This document shows positions 15,884 through 22,826 of a stretch of DNA of 26,461 nt, one piece after another. A model generated the notes under the pieces. The model made no database searches. It had not been told where the DNA came from and was given only the letters and a program-made list of their open reading frames with translations. The stretch is from an uncultured Eubacteriales bacterium (GTDB lineage Bacteria > Bacillota_A > Clostridia > Christensenellales > Aristaeellaceae), in assembly GCA_902775835.1 (NCBI GenBank), contig CACYNZ010000007.1, positions 1-26,461 of the forward strand, in the 5' to 3' direction. Within the stretch, counting starts at the first letter, position 1, and each line of letters begins with the position of its first letter. Made by a program: the position numbers and the translations under genes.

Positions 15884-16426
15884 ATGAGCAGCATTCTGGT
15901 GATTACTACAAGCCTGCGGGCAAAAAGCAATTCGGATATCCTGGCGGACCGGCTCGTGGCCGGAGCCAGAGATGCGGGAAACCAGGTAGAGCAGATCAGC
16001 CTGAAGGGCAAAACCATCGGGTTCTGCAGAGGCTGTCTTGCATGCCAGAAGACGCAGGCGTGCGTGCTGAAGGATGATGCCGCCTTGATTGCGGAAAAGG
16101 TCAGGAATGCGGACACACTGGTGTTTGTGACCCCGATCTACTATTACGAGATGAGCGGGCAGATGAAAACGCTTCTGGACCGCATGAATCCGCTCTATAC
16201 GACAGACTACAGGTTCCGAAATGTGTACATGCTTTCCGTGGCGGCAGAGGATGAAGCGCATGTGCCGGAAAAGGCGGTCAGCGGCCTGCAGGGCTGGGTG
16301 GACTGCTTTGAAAAAGCGCGCTTTGCCGGTTCTCTGTTCTGCGGCGGCATCAATGAGAACGGGGAAGCCGGCAGAAAAGCGGGGGAACAGCAGGAGGCCT
16401 ACGACTTTGGAAGATCTCTGCAGTAA
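15884..16426 (+). CDS. Flavodoxin-family NAD(P)H-dependent FMN reductase
   Basis: A 180-residue flavodoxin-fold oxidoreductase. The FMN phosphate loop is TTSLRAKSNSD near residues 7-17, followed by the family's cysteine-rich GFCRGCLACQKTQACVLKDD, and the isoalloxazine-binding VFVTPIYYYEMSGQMKTLLDR. The cysteines are shared with iron-sulfur flavoprotein-like and multimeric flavodoxin WrbA-like reductases of anaerobes. ATG 15884 follows GGGAGG at a spacing of 10; the ATG further upstream lies before that site. It probably forms a unit with the 74-residue gene. Directly after its stop a cyclophilin-like fragment begins in another frame. Confidence 0.88.
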   Translation: MSSILVITTSLRAKSNSDILADRLVAGARDAGNQVEQISLKGKTIGFCRGCLACQKTQACVLKDDAALIAEKVRNADTLVFVTPIYYYEMSGQMKTLLDRMNPLYTTDYRFRNVYMLSVAAEDEAHVPEKAVSGLQGWVDCFEKARFAGSLFCGGINENGEAGRKAGEQQEAYDFGRSLQ

Positions 16427-16428
16427 AG

Positions 16429-16641
16429 AGCGCCATTGGCCGGAGCCTGCCGAGCCAGGACGTGCAGACGACGACTGAGTCAGGCGATATCGTCCTGTAT
16501 TCCAGCAATCAGATGGTGGTCTTCTATGGCAGCAATTCCTGGGCATACACCTGTCTGGGAAAAATCACGGACAGGACGCCCGAGGAAATGCGGGACCTTC
16601 TGGGAAACGGGGACGTCACAGTCAGGCTGACGGCAGAGTGA
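16429..16641 (+). pseudogene. Cyclophilin-like fold protein, C-terminal remnant
   Basis: About 70 codons match the C-terminal half of the cyclophilin-like fold family: AIGRSLPSQDVQTTTESGDI, then VLYSSNQMVVFYGSNSWAYT and CLGKITDRTPEEMRDLLGNG, ending at a TGA. Intact members are about 110-160 residues and are frequently encoded next to flavodoxins. The N-terminal half with its beta strands is missing, no ATG, GTG or TTG start exists in this frame, and the homology begins 3 bases after the flavodoxin stop. A deletion therefore seems to have joined the end of the flavodoxin gene to the middle of its neighbour. Confidence 0.7.
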
Positions 16642-16675
16642 AACAGCTGCAGACGGTTTATGAGACTTGAACGGG

Positions 16676-16720
16676 AAAAGGCCCGCGGCACGGTTTGCGA
16701 CAACCGGACTGCGGGCCCTA
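16676..16720 (-). terminator. Strong two-part hairpin, probably bidirectional terminator
   Basis: GGCCCGC (16680-16686) pairs with GCGGGCC (16711-16717), with an inner CGGTT/AACCG stem. On the minus strand it is followed by TTTT; on the plus strand the T content is weak. It lies between the end of the cyclophilin remnant and the possible aminotransferase tail. Confidence 0.65.
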
Positions 16721-16724
16721 TGCT

Positions 16725-16811
16725 TTATACGGCTTTCCGGAAATCCTGAAGAACCTGTTCAATCCATTCCATGGGAACGGACAGCTGACCCGTGAAGCAC
16801 AGGCGGATCCG
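16725..16811 (-). pseudogene. Possible aminotransferase C-terminal remnant
   Basis: The minus strand reads RIRLCFTGQLSVPMEWIEQV then LQDFRKAV and TAA, followed directly by the hairpin at 16680-16717. The pattern (iRLcFt..., amphipathic helix) resembles the last helix of fold-type I PLP aminotransferases, but it is only 28 residues and an in-frame stop lies just upstream. The identification is weak. Confidence 0.25.
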
Positions 16812-16829
16812 TGATGTCAGATGGAATCA

Positions 16830-16897
16830 GAAAAGCCACAGAGGCCGCCTCCCACATCCTCCCTTTCAGGCGGTGTGCAGAGACAGCCCCTGTGGCT
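16830..16897 (-). terminator. Terminator of the GNAT gene
   Basis: On the minus strand AGCCACAG pairs with CTGTGGCT across a long, partly paired loop (inner CCGCCT/AGGCGG), followed by TTTT. It begins 15 bases after the GNAT stop. Confidence 0.6.
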
Positions 16898-16911
16898 GTA
16901 AAGACAGATAC

Positions 16912-17358
16912 TTACAGTTCCAGGCCCATCAGAATGACTTCATTTTCCTTTGTGAAGCCGTATTTTTCATAAAACGCAGGCAGAATGCCGTCACCTGCCG
17001 TAATCAGGTGAATGCCGGCCATGCCCTGGGCTTTCACATCAGCGATGCACTTTTCAAGCAGCTTTGCACCGATGCCGCGTCTCTGATACTCCGGAGCCAC
17101 AGCCAGGTCATTGATCTCAAACGTTCTTCCGTAATGGAACAGCATGGAAGTGCCGAGAATGAACCCTGCCACTTCACCGTCGATCACATATTCGAGGCCG
17201 TAGGACTGCCGGGATTCGAGCAGTTCCTTCACATGAATGACAGCATCCTCCGCTTTCCAGGGGTCATTCCACGGCTCGCCTGAAAATGCTGAGGCATAGA
17301 TTTCACCGTACCGTTCCAGGTGCTTAAGTGTGCAGGGCTGAATGGAGTCGTGCGACAT
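16912..17358 (-). CDS. GNAT-family N-acetyltransferase
   Basis: A 148-residue acetyltransferase. The acetyl-CoA binding loop is APEYQRRGIGAKLLEKC near residues 89-105, preceded by the strand FEINDLAV and followed by GIHLITAGDGILPAFYEKYGF, the usual motif B end. The N-terminal PCTLKHLERYGEIYASAFSGEPWNDPW is typical of small clostridial GNATs of unknown substrate. ATG 17358 was chosen because GGAGG lies 10 bases upstream; the frame remains open further, but that region includes the htrA terminator. It stands alone between two terminators. Confidence 0.88.
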   Translation of the reverse strand: MSHDSIQPCTLKHLERYGEIYASAFSGEPWNDPWKAEDAVIHVKELLESRQSYGLEYVIDGEVAGFILGTSMLFHYGRTFEINDLAVAPEYQRRGIGAKLLEKCIADVKAQGMAGIHLITAGDGILPAFYEKYGFTKENEVILMGLEL

Positions 17359-17420
17359 TTCCTGTGTACCTCCGCTGACAAAATGGATTGCCGGCCGGAT
17401 TCGGGGCCAGGCCAGGGGAG

Positions 17421-17457
17421 ACAAAAGGCGCCAGGACATCCGGGATGCCCTGGCGCC
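17421..17457 (-). terminator. Terminator of the htrA gene
   Basis: GGCGCCAGG (17427-17435) pairs perfectly with CCTGGCGCC (17449-17457); on the minus strand the stem is followed by TTTTGT. It starts 31 bases after the htrA stop. Confidence 0.85.
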
Positions 17458-17487
17458 GTCCTGCCGGCTGAGCCGGCGGATCATAGA

Positions 17488-18765
17488 TTACTGGGCGACT
17501 GCGTCCACCACAGCCAGTTTGACCTCAAGGTCCACATAGCTGCCTTCGCCGAGCTGGGAAGCATCGGTGGCGTCCGCGAGGCCGGGGAGACGGAACACCT
17601 TGATCTTCAGGGTGTCGCCTTCCTTGTGTTCCGCGATGATGGACTGAATCTGGGTGACACCGGTGATCACGGTGCCGTCCACGTCCACGATGATGTCAGC
17701 AGCTTCCATGCCGGCAGCAGCGGCGGGGCCGTTCTCTTCGACTTCGCTGACATACACGCCGTTGGGGATCAGGCCGCTGATATAGATGGTGGAATTGGGG
17801 TTGATGGAGCTGATCTTGATGCCCAGACGGGGCTTGCCTTCCAGACCGTTGTTGGCAGTAGAGCCATTATTGTCGGAAGAACTGCTGGCAGTGTTTACTT
17901 CAGGGGTTTCGATCTTGCCGCTGAGCACGTCTTCAATCAGGGGCTTGGCCGCATTGATCGGGACGCACAGGCCGATGCCTTCAGCCACGGTGCCGGAGAA
18001 CACGCTACCGGTATACTTCAGGGTAGGAATGCCCATGAGCTCGCCGGTGACAGAGAACATGCCGCCGCCGGAGTTGCCGCTGTTGATGGCAGCATCCACC
18101 TGGATCATGGAGTTGGTCACGGTTTCACGACGGCCGTAGCGGTCGTAGGAAGTGGAGGACATGGCACGGTTCAGACCGGAGATGACACCCGTGGTCACGG
18201 TGCCGGAGAAGGTTTCACCCATGGGGTTGCCGATGCAGATGGCCCAGTCGCCGACCTGCAGGCTGTCACTGTCGCCCAGTTTCACGGCAGGCAGGTCCAG
18301 CTTCGGCGCGTAGACAATGGCCACGTCCAGGTTCTCATCATAGGTGACGACTTCTGCGTCATACAGATCGGGTTCGGTCTTGTCGGGGTTGGCGACGGTG
18401 ACCTTGATGGTGGAAGCGTTTTCCACCACGTGGAAGTTGGTCAGCACATAGTGCTCGGCGATGACAACACCGGAACCGGTGGCACTGAGCACTTCCTGGG
18501 ACTGTCCGCGGTCACGGCCGTAGTCGTCGCCGTAGCCGAATCCGTAGAAGCCCCACAGACCGCTGTTGGAATAACGTACATTCTGGTAGTTGCGGATGCC
18601 TACCACGGAATCCTTGACCTGGCTGATGGCCTCGGTGAAGGGGGAAGTGACGACGACTGTATTTTCAGCCACAGCCGTGCGGTTCAGTGCCAGGCCGGCA
18701 CCGGCTCCCATCAGGACAAGCGCGCAAGCCACAGCAATGATTTTCTTCATAAGATTGGTCCTCAT
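17488..18765 (-). CDS. htrA: HtrA/DegP-type serine protease with PDZ domain
   Basis: A 425-residue envelope quality-control protease. A hydrophobic N terminus (residues 7-27) is a signal anchor or signal peptide, exporting the protein outside the membrane. The trypsin-like domain has the complete triad: H112 in TNFHVVE, D147 in ENLDVAIVY, S232 in NSGNSGGGMF. The oxyanion region GNPMGETFSGTVTTGVISG is intact. A Ser/Asn-rich linker (about 290-310) leads to a C-terminal PDZ domain with GVYVSEVEENGPAAAAGMEAADIIVDVDG. The linker between anchor and protease is rich in Gly, Tyr and Asp (SGLWGFYGFGYGDDYGRD). Start 18765 follows AGGAGG by 7 bases. Monocistronic. Confidence 0.95.
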   Translation of the reverse strand: MRTNLMKKIIAVACALVLMGAGAGLALNRTAVAENTVVVTSPFTEAISQVKDSVVGIRNYQNVRYSNSGLWGFYGFGYGDDYGRDRGQSQEVLSATGSGVVIAEHYVLTNFHVVENASTIKVTVANPDKTEPDLYDAEVVTYDENLDVAIVYAPKLDLPAVKLGDSDSLQVGDWAICIGNPMGETFSGTVTTGVISGLNRAMSSTSYDRYGRRETVTNSMIQVDAAINSGNSGGGMFSVTGELMGIPTLKYTGSVFSGTVAEGIGLCVPINAAKPLIEDVLSGKIETPEVNTASSSSDNNGSTANNGLEGKPRLGIKISSINPNSTIYISGLIPNGVYVSEVEENGPAAAAGMEAADIIVDVDGTVITGVTQIQSIIAEHKEGDTLKIKVFRLPGLADATDASQLGEGSYVDLEVKLAVVDAVAQ

Positions 18766-18822
18766 AACGGAACCTCCTTGTCACAGTATATTCGGAAGGG
18801 GTCTTTCCTGCTTCCAGTTGTG

Positions 18823-18851
18823 AGTATAGGAGGTATTTTTAACAGGAAAAT
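18823..18851 (-). promoter_or_regulatory. Possible htrA promoter
   Basis: On the minus strand TATACT (18823-18828) is a good -10 box, but the -35 region at 17 bp (ATTTTC) is poor. A stress regulator could compensate for this; none is visible. Confidence 0.3.
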
Positions 18852-18887
18852 GAACAAATTGTAAAGGTTTGTAACCGGATCGTGAAA

Positions 18888-20291
18888 TCATTTTTCCACC
18901 ATGCGGATGAGCTTCTCCTTCTGTCTGTTGTAAGGATGTTCGCGCAGAGGCGGATTCAAATGCGTGTGGCCGAAGAGCACGGTGGACGGGTGCGTAAACT
19001 CCATGAATCCGTATCTGCCGTGATAGGCTCCCATGCCGGAGTGGCCGGTCCCGCCGAAGGGCACGCCGGGCACCATCATGTGCACGCAGACCTCGTTGAT
19101 GCATCCGCCGCCGTACTGCTGACGCGTCATCTCACGGACAGCCCATTTCCGGCTGCGCGTAAACAGGTAAAGCGCAAGACCGTGCTCCCTTCGTGCAATG
19201 GCATCCATGAGCCGGTCAATGTCCCGGTCATCAAAGGGGATGACGGGCAGAAGCGGGCTGAAGAGTTCATGGTTTGTAAGCGGCTCGTCCAGGCTGGCAG
19301 GATAGATCAGGGTGGGCTCAAAGCGCAGATTTTCCATGTCCCCGTGCCCGCCGAACACGATCCGGTCCCGGCAGGCCTTCGCTTCGTCCGCGCACTTCTG
19401 CCAGGCACCGGGGCTGATGAGACGGGGATACTCGGGACTTTTCAGGGGATCGGTGCCGATCTGGCGCTCAAAGGCCAGCTTCAGTTCCCGGATAAAATCG
19501 TCCGCCACTTCCCGGGCTACGGCCACCTGATTGATATTGATGCAGACCTGGCCGCTGTTGAGCAGCTTGAAGAAGGCGATTTTCCGCGCGGCGTCCTTGA
19601 TGTCCGCATCGGCGCGGACCACGGCGAAGTTCCCTGTTTCCCCGCCCAGCTCCAGGGCGACGGGCGTCAGGTGCCGGGCAGCCTTTTCCATGATATGCCG
19701 TGCCACACCGGGCGAACCGGTATAGAAAATCTTGTCAAAGCGCTCCTCCAGCAGGAGGTCTGCCGTGTCGTGACCGCCGTCCACAAGGGATATGTATTCC
19801 GGGGAAAAGGTTTCCTTCACAAGGTCCATGAGCACGGACGTACAGTGGGAGGACTTGGAGCTGGTCTTGAGGATGGCTGTGTTTCCGCCGGCAATGGCGG
19901 CGGCGAGCACGCCTAGGGACAGAAGAATCGGAAAATTGAAGGGGGAAATGATCAGGGTGACGCCGTAGGGCATGCGGTACACCCGGGTGATCAGGCTGGG
20001 AAAGCAGGCGAGGGAGCTGAAATGCACTTCAGGCCTTGCCCAGCGTCGGAGTCCGCGGCGCGTTTCCCGGATTTCCATCAGCAGGCTGCCGATATCGCAG
20101 AAGTATCCTTCCATTTCATGCCGCCCCAGGTCCTGGTGCAGGGCGTCGATCAGCCGGGACTCGTACTTGCGCACCGCGTGTTCCAGTTGCTCAAGCTGCC
20201 GGAGCCGGAAGGACAGGTCCAGAGTCTGACCGGAAAGGAAATAATTTCGCTGCTGCTCGAGAAGATCGTGAATCTGAGTTGCGTTCCACAT
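18888..20291 (-). CDS. Aldehyde dehydrogenase, class 3-like
   Basis: A 467-residue NAD(P)-dependent aldehyde dehydrogenase of the short, class 3/AlkH-like type. It lacks the N-terminal extension of class 1/2 enzymes and shows the cofactor segment VTLIISPFNFPILLSLG, the general base E214 in ALELGG and the catalytic C250 in NSGQVCI. The C terminus has PFGGTGHSGMGAYHGRYGF and STVLFGHTHLNPPLREHPY, as in the ALDH3 group. Just after ELGG the usual Lys is Glu (ELGGETGN), and the residues after Cys250 (ININ) are unusual, so activity should not be assumed equal to the family norm. Its own promoter lies upstream; 122 bases separate it from htrA. ATG 20291 follows GGAG at 9-10 bases. Confidence 0.92.
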   Translation of the reverse strand: MWNATQIHDLLEQQRNYFLSGQTLDLSFRLRQLEQLEHAVRKYESRLIDALHQDLGRHEMEGYFCDIGSLLMEIRETRRGLRRWARPEVHFSSLACFPSLITRVYRMPYGVTLIISPFNFPILLSLGVLAAAIAGGNTAILKTSSKSSHCTSVLMDLVKETFSPEYISLVDGGHDTADLLLEERFDKIFYTGSPGVARHIMEKAARHLTPVALELGGETGNFAVVRADADIKDAARKIAFFKLLNSGQVCININQVAVAREVADDFIRELKLAFERQIGTDPLKSPEYPRLISPGAWQKCADEAKACRDRIVFGGHGDMENLRFEPTLIYPASLDEPLTNHELFSPLLPVIPFDDRDIDRLMDAIARREHGLALYLFTRSRKWAVREMTRQQYGGGCINEVCVHMMVPGVPFGGTGHSGMGAYHGRYGFMEFTHPSTVLFGHTHLNPPLREHPYNRQKEKLIRMVEK

Positions 20292-20339
20292 GAGTGCATT
20301 TCTCCGTTTCAGCTGTCACGTGCGCGGACAGGCATTCCT

Positions 20340-20368
20340 ATTATACGCCGGGCGGGAAAGCGCGGAAA
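20340..20368 (-). promoter_or_regulatory. Promoter of the aldehyde dehydrogenase gene
   Basis: A perfect minus-strand -10 box TATAAT (20340-20345) with TTTCCG (20363-20368) 17 bp upstream. The -35 box is only partly matched. Confidence 0.55.
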
Positions 20369-20386
20369 GGGATCCATCGCTCCAGG

Positions 20387-20415
20387 TGGAAATGCGGCAG
20401 AAAAAAGGGTATGAT
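20387..20415 (+). promoter_or_regulatory. Possible promoter of the second GNAT gene
   Basis: TGGAAA (20387-20392) and TATGAT (20410-20415) with a 17 bp spacer, 36 bases before the start codon. The -35 box is weak. Confidence 0.35.
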
Positions 20416-20450
20416 AGGGAAGAAAACAATGTGGAAAGGAAACTGCAGTC

Positions 20451-21035
20451 ATGACGGATGTTCGGCGGCTTACCATGGAAGAAGCGGAAAAGGTATACAT
20501 GGAACAGATGCAGGACGATTTTCCGGAAGATGAACTCAAGCCCTGGCCGGTCATACGCCGGAGCATGGAAAGAGGCGGGTACGCATGCTACGGCCGCTTC
20601 AGCGAACAGGGGCTGGATGCCTATGCCTATTTTGTAATGCTCAATGAGGAAGGAAAGCATCTGGCACTGCTGGATTTTCTGGCGGTACAGAAGCAGGAGC
20701 GTGATCAGGGCATCGGCAGCACGTTTCTGCGCGAGCTCGCCGCGGCGTGCCTGACGGATCAGGATCTGGTGATTCTTGAGGCGGAAGATCCGGAATATGC
20801 GGCCACAGAAGCGGAAAGGGAGACCCGGGTCCGGCGACTGCATTTCTACGACCGGAGCGGGATGGTGGATACCGGTGTGCGCTACCGCACTTATGGCGTG
20901 CCCTTTGTGATTCTGGAATGGCCTGTACATAGCCTGCATGACCGTGAAAGCGTGGCCCGGGCCTATGAAAGCCTGTACGGGAGCGTGGTGCGCGGCTCGT
21001 ATTATCCCATCATCCGATGTGACAGGCCGGAGTGA
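20451..21035 (+). CDS. GNAT-family N-acetyltransferase
   Basis: A 194-residue GNAT protein. The core strand LALLDFLAVQKQERDQGIGSTFLREL (about residues 64-90) contains the Q/R-x-x-G-x-G/A acetyl-CoA loop as RDQGIGS, followed by LVILEAEDPEYA and RRLHFYDRSGMVDTGV, the motif B end. The acidic N-terminal region (QDDFPEDELKPWPVI) is common in a clostridial GNAT group that acts on unknown small molecules. AAGGA lies 10 bases before the ATG. It is divergent from the aldehyde dehydrogenase and ends in a strong terminator. Confidence 0.85.
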   Translation: MTDVRRLTMEEAEKVYMEQMQDDFPEDELKPWPVIRRSMERGGYACYGRFSEQGLDAYAYFVMLNEEGKHLALLDFLAVQKQERDQGIGSTFLRELAAACLTDQDLVILEAEDPEYAATEAERETRVRRLHFYDRSGMVDTGVRYRTYGVPFVILEWPVHSLHDRESVARAYESLYGSVVRGSYYPIIRCDRPE

Positions 21036-21055
21036 ACCTGATACATGGACAGAGG

Positions 21056-21102
21056 AAAAGAACCGTGATGCCCGGCAGAATGTGCCGGGGCACGGTTCTT
21101 TT
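21056..21102 (+). terminator. Bidirectional terminator between the GNAT gene and the DsbA-like remnant
   Basis: AAAAGAACCGTG pairs with CACGGTTCTTTT, and an inner CCCGGC/GCCGGG extends the stem. A and T runs on both sides allow function in both directions, fitting the converging genes. Confidence 0.85.
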
Positions 21103-21112
21103 ACGTCTGCAT

Positions 21113-21397
21113 TCAGGGATTCCGGCTCTGGAGGTGCGTGATGGCTTTTGCAAAATCCTCTGCCCTGTAACTCTGCAGGATCATGGCATTTCCATGGGTC
21201 TGGATCAGGTAGGAGGGCAGGGAATGGATGCCCGGATTCCGCGCAAAGGCGAGGTCCTGCTCCAGGGCAAGGTCGGCACTTTCGTCCCTGTAATGCTGCA
21301 GGAACAGGTTTTCATCGATTCCCTGCTGACGGACAATGTTCAGGATTTTCTCAAGATGCGTGGTGGGCAGACCGTCAGGAACAAGCCAGGCAAAAAG
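21113..21397 (-). pseudogene. DsbA-family thioredoxin-fold protein, C-terminal remnant
   Basis: About 94 minus-strand codons read as the C-terminal half of a DsbA-like protein: GIDENLFLQHYRDESADLAL, EQDLAFARNPGIHSLPSYLI with the cis-proline segment HSLPSYLI, then NAMILQSYRAEDFAKAI. The natural stop is at 21113-21115. An in-frame stop (21398-21400) lies upstream and no start codon or CxxC active site is present, so the N-terminal half is lost. It converges on the preceding GNAT gene and still has the shared terminator. Confidence 0.7.
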
Positions 21398-21713
21398 TCA
21401 TTGCGCTTCCAAATATGAAACAGGACGAAAATGCAGCATCATAGGGTGAAACATAGCAGCAAGCCAGTTTTCAGTGAAATCAACAAGTTTACTGATAGGG
21501 GCTTTTTACGCTGTTTTTTCCAGTGAACTTGCTACTGTTGAGTAGTAAACAAGTAGTGCAAAGGGCATCGGTCAAAAGCCGATGCCCTTTGCATTGCCTG
21601 TTGGCGACAATAGGAGGAAGGTGAATTGAATATGAGTATGATTGCCAGTTTCCAGTAAAAACTCATGTGAAATTCATGTTTTTTGATTCTGCAAAAAAAA
21701 GCTGAAAAAGGTG
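21398..21713. other. Gene-free stretch upstream of the GntR operon
   Basis: No gene is seen. It holds two hairpins: an 11 bp imperfect repeat (CAAGTTTACTG 21484-21494 with CAGTGAACTTG 21521-21531) and the perfect stem at 21557-21593. Base composition is lower in GC than the flanks. It may be the residue of whatever removed the N-terminal half of the DsbA-like gene. Confidence 0.5.
21557..21593. terminator. Perfect 15 bp hairpin, terminator-like
   Basis: TGCAAAGGGCATCGG and CCGATGCCCTTTGCA pair without mismatch around a 7-base loop. A and T runs lie inside the stem, as in many Bacillota terminators, but no long T run follows on either strand. No intact gene ends here. Confidence 0.5.
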
Positions 21714-21742
21714 TTGACATATCCATTCAACTAGTGTACTAT
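21714..21742 (+). promoter_or_regulatory. Promoter of the GntR/ABC operon
   Basis: A consensus -35 TTGACA (21714-21719), 17 bp spacer, and TACTAT (21737-21742). The -10 box overlaps the operator. Confidence 0.85.
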
Positions 21743-21756
21743 CTGCCTAGTGCACT
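21733..21756 (+). promoter_or_regulatory. GntR (YtrA-type) operator
   Basis: AGTGTACTA-N6-TAGTGCACT is an inverted repeat with one mismatch, resembling the paired half-sites bound by YtrA-subfamily GntR regulators. It covers the -10 box and the transcription start, so binding by the first gene product would repress the operon. Confidence 0.7.
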
Positions 21757-21772
21757 AGCAAGGAGGGATTGT

Positions 21773-22129
21773 ATGCGATACGACCCCATGCTGCCGATCT
21801 ACCTTCAGGTCATGCGTGATCTGGAGCAGGAGATGGTAACCGGACGCCTGAACCCGGGGGACAAAATGCCATCCGGCCGGGAACTGGCCGTGAAGTATGA
21901 AATCAATCCAAATACAGCCCAGAGGGTATATCAGGAACTGGAAGCGGAAGGACTGGTGGAAACACGGCGCGGTCTTGGCACGTTTGTGGTGGAGGACGCT
22001 CAGAAACTTGCTGGACTCCGCTCACAGCTTGCCGCGGACGTGGTCCGGAAATACCTGACGGACATGGCCAAGCTCGGGTTTTCCCACGAGGAAGCCTGCG
22101 AATATATCAGGAGGAATGAAGATGCTTGA
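21773..22129 (+). CDS. GntR-family regulator, YtrA subfamily
   Basis: A 118-residue transcriptional repressor. The winged helix-turn-helix covers residues 5-72: LPIYLQVMRDLEQEMVTGRL, PGDKMPSGRELAVKYEINPNTAQRVYQELEAEGLVETRRGLGTF in outline. Only a short helical tail of about 45 residues follows, as in the YtrA subfamily, which lacks a large ligand domain and controls adjacent ABC transporter genes. Its start at 21773 follows AAGGAGGG. The frame is open upstream, but that would extend through the promoter. The ABC ATPase gene overlaps its end by 8 bases. Autorepression through the operator over its own promoter is likely; the inducer in such systems is often cell-envelope stress. Confidence 0.93.
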   Translation: MRYDPMLPIYLQVMRDLEQEMVTGRLNPGDKMPSGRELAVKYEINPNTAQRVYQELEAEGLVETRRGLGTFVVEDAQKLAGLRSQLAADVVRKYLTDMAKLGFSHEEACEYIRRNEDA

Positions 22130-22826
22130 AAGCAGAGAGGTAACCAAACAGTTCGGATCCAAGACCGCAGTGGACCATATTTCACTGAAAATGGAACCGC
22201 GGCATATCTATGCCATGCTCGGGCCCAACGGCAGCGGCAAGACCACCTGGATGAAAATGGCTGCAGGACTGATCAAGCCTACCAGTGGGGAAATCCTGTT
22301 CCGGGACCGGCCGGTGGACGTGGAGAGCCGGAAAGAGATTGCCTATATGTCCACCGAACCCTACTTCTACACCTGGATGACGGTGAAGAGCGTGGGAAAG
22401 TATTATCAGGACTTTTTCCAGGACTTTTCCATGGACCGCTATCAGGAGCTGATCCGGCGCATGGAGCTGACGGAAGACCTGAAGACCCGTTCGCTTTCCT
22501 CGGGCATGATGGCCAAGCTGAAAATCGCGGTGACCATGGCCAGAAAAGCCAAGGTGTTCATGCTGGATGAGCCCTTCAACGGCATTGATCTGCTGGCAAG
22601 GGACGCGATTGCGAAAACCATTCTGGAAGCAGCCGGAGACGACAGCCTTCTGCTGGTGTCCACCCATATGGTGGAGGAAATGGAAAGCTTTGCGGACACG
22701 GCGGTGTTTATCCGTGACGGGAAGCTGGTGGCTGTGCGCGAGCTGGAGGAAATGCGGGAAACGGAGAACAAGTCCATGACGGACAAGTACCGCGAAATTT
22801 ACGGACATGTGGAGGCGATTTCATGA
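22122..22826 (+). CDS. ABC transporter ATP-binding protein
   Basis: A 234-residue ATPase of an ABC-2 type exporter. Walker A is GPNGSGKT at residues 34-41, the signature is LSSGMMAKLKIA (a variant of LSGGQ), Walker B is VFMLDEP and the switch His is in STHMVEE. The Q-loop position is YMSTEPYFY, without the common Gln. The ATG at 22122 was chosen, 7 bases after GGAGG; the ATG at 22116 is too close to that site. It overlaps the GntR gene by 8 bases and the permease by 4, so the three are translated together. Substrates of YtrA-linked transporters are unknown, often antimicrobial peptides or envelope-active compounds. Confidence 0.93.
   Translation: MLESREVTKQFGSKTAVDHISLKMEPRHIYAMLGPNGSGKTTWMKMAAGLIKPTSGEILFRDRPVDVESRKEIAYMSTEPYFYTWMTVKSVGKYYQDFFQDFSMDRYQELIRRMELTEDLKTRSLSSGMMAKLKIAVTMARKAKVFMLDEPFNGIDLLARDAIAKTILEAAGDDSLLLVSTHMVEEMESFADTAVFIRDGKLVAVRELEEMRETENKSMTDKYREIYGHVEAIS

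Noticed and set aside
14383..16900. CRISPR array or tandem repeats in the gene-poor region.
   Set aside because: No regularly spaced repeats are present; the stretch is explained by gene remnants and hairpins.
17320..18864. A long plus-strand frame across htrA.
   Set aside because: It mirrors the conserved minus-strand HtrA protein with its complete catalytic triad; the product is low-complexity.
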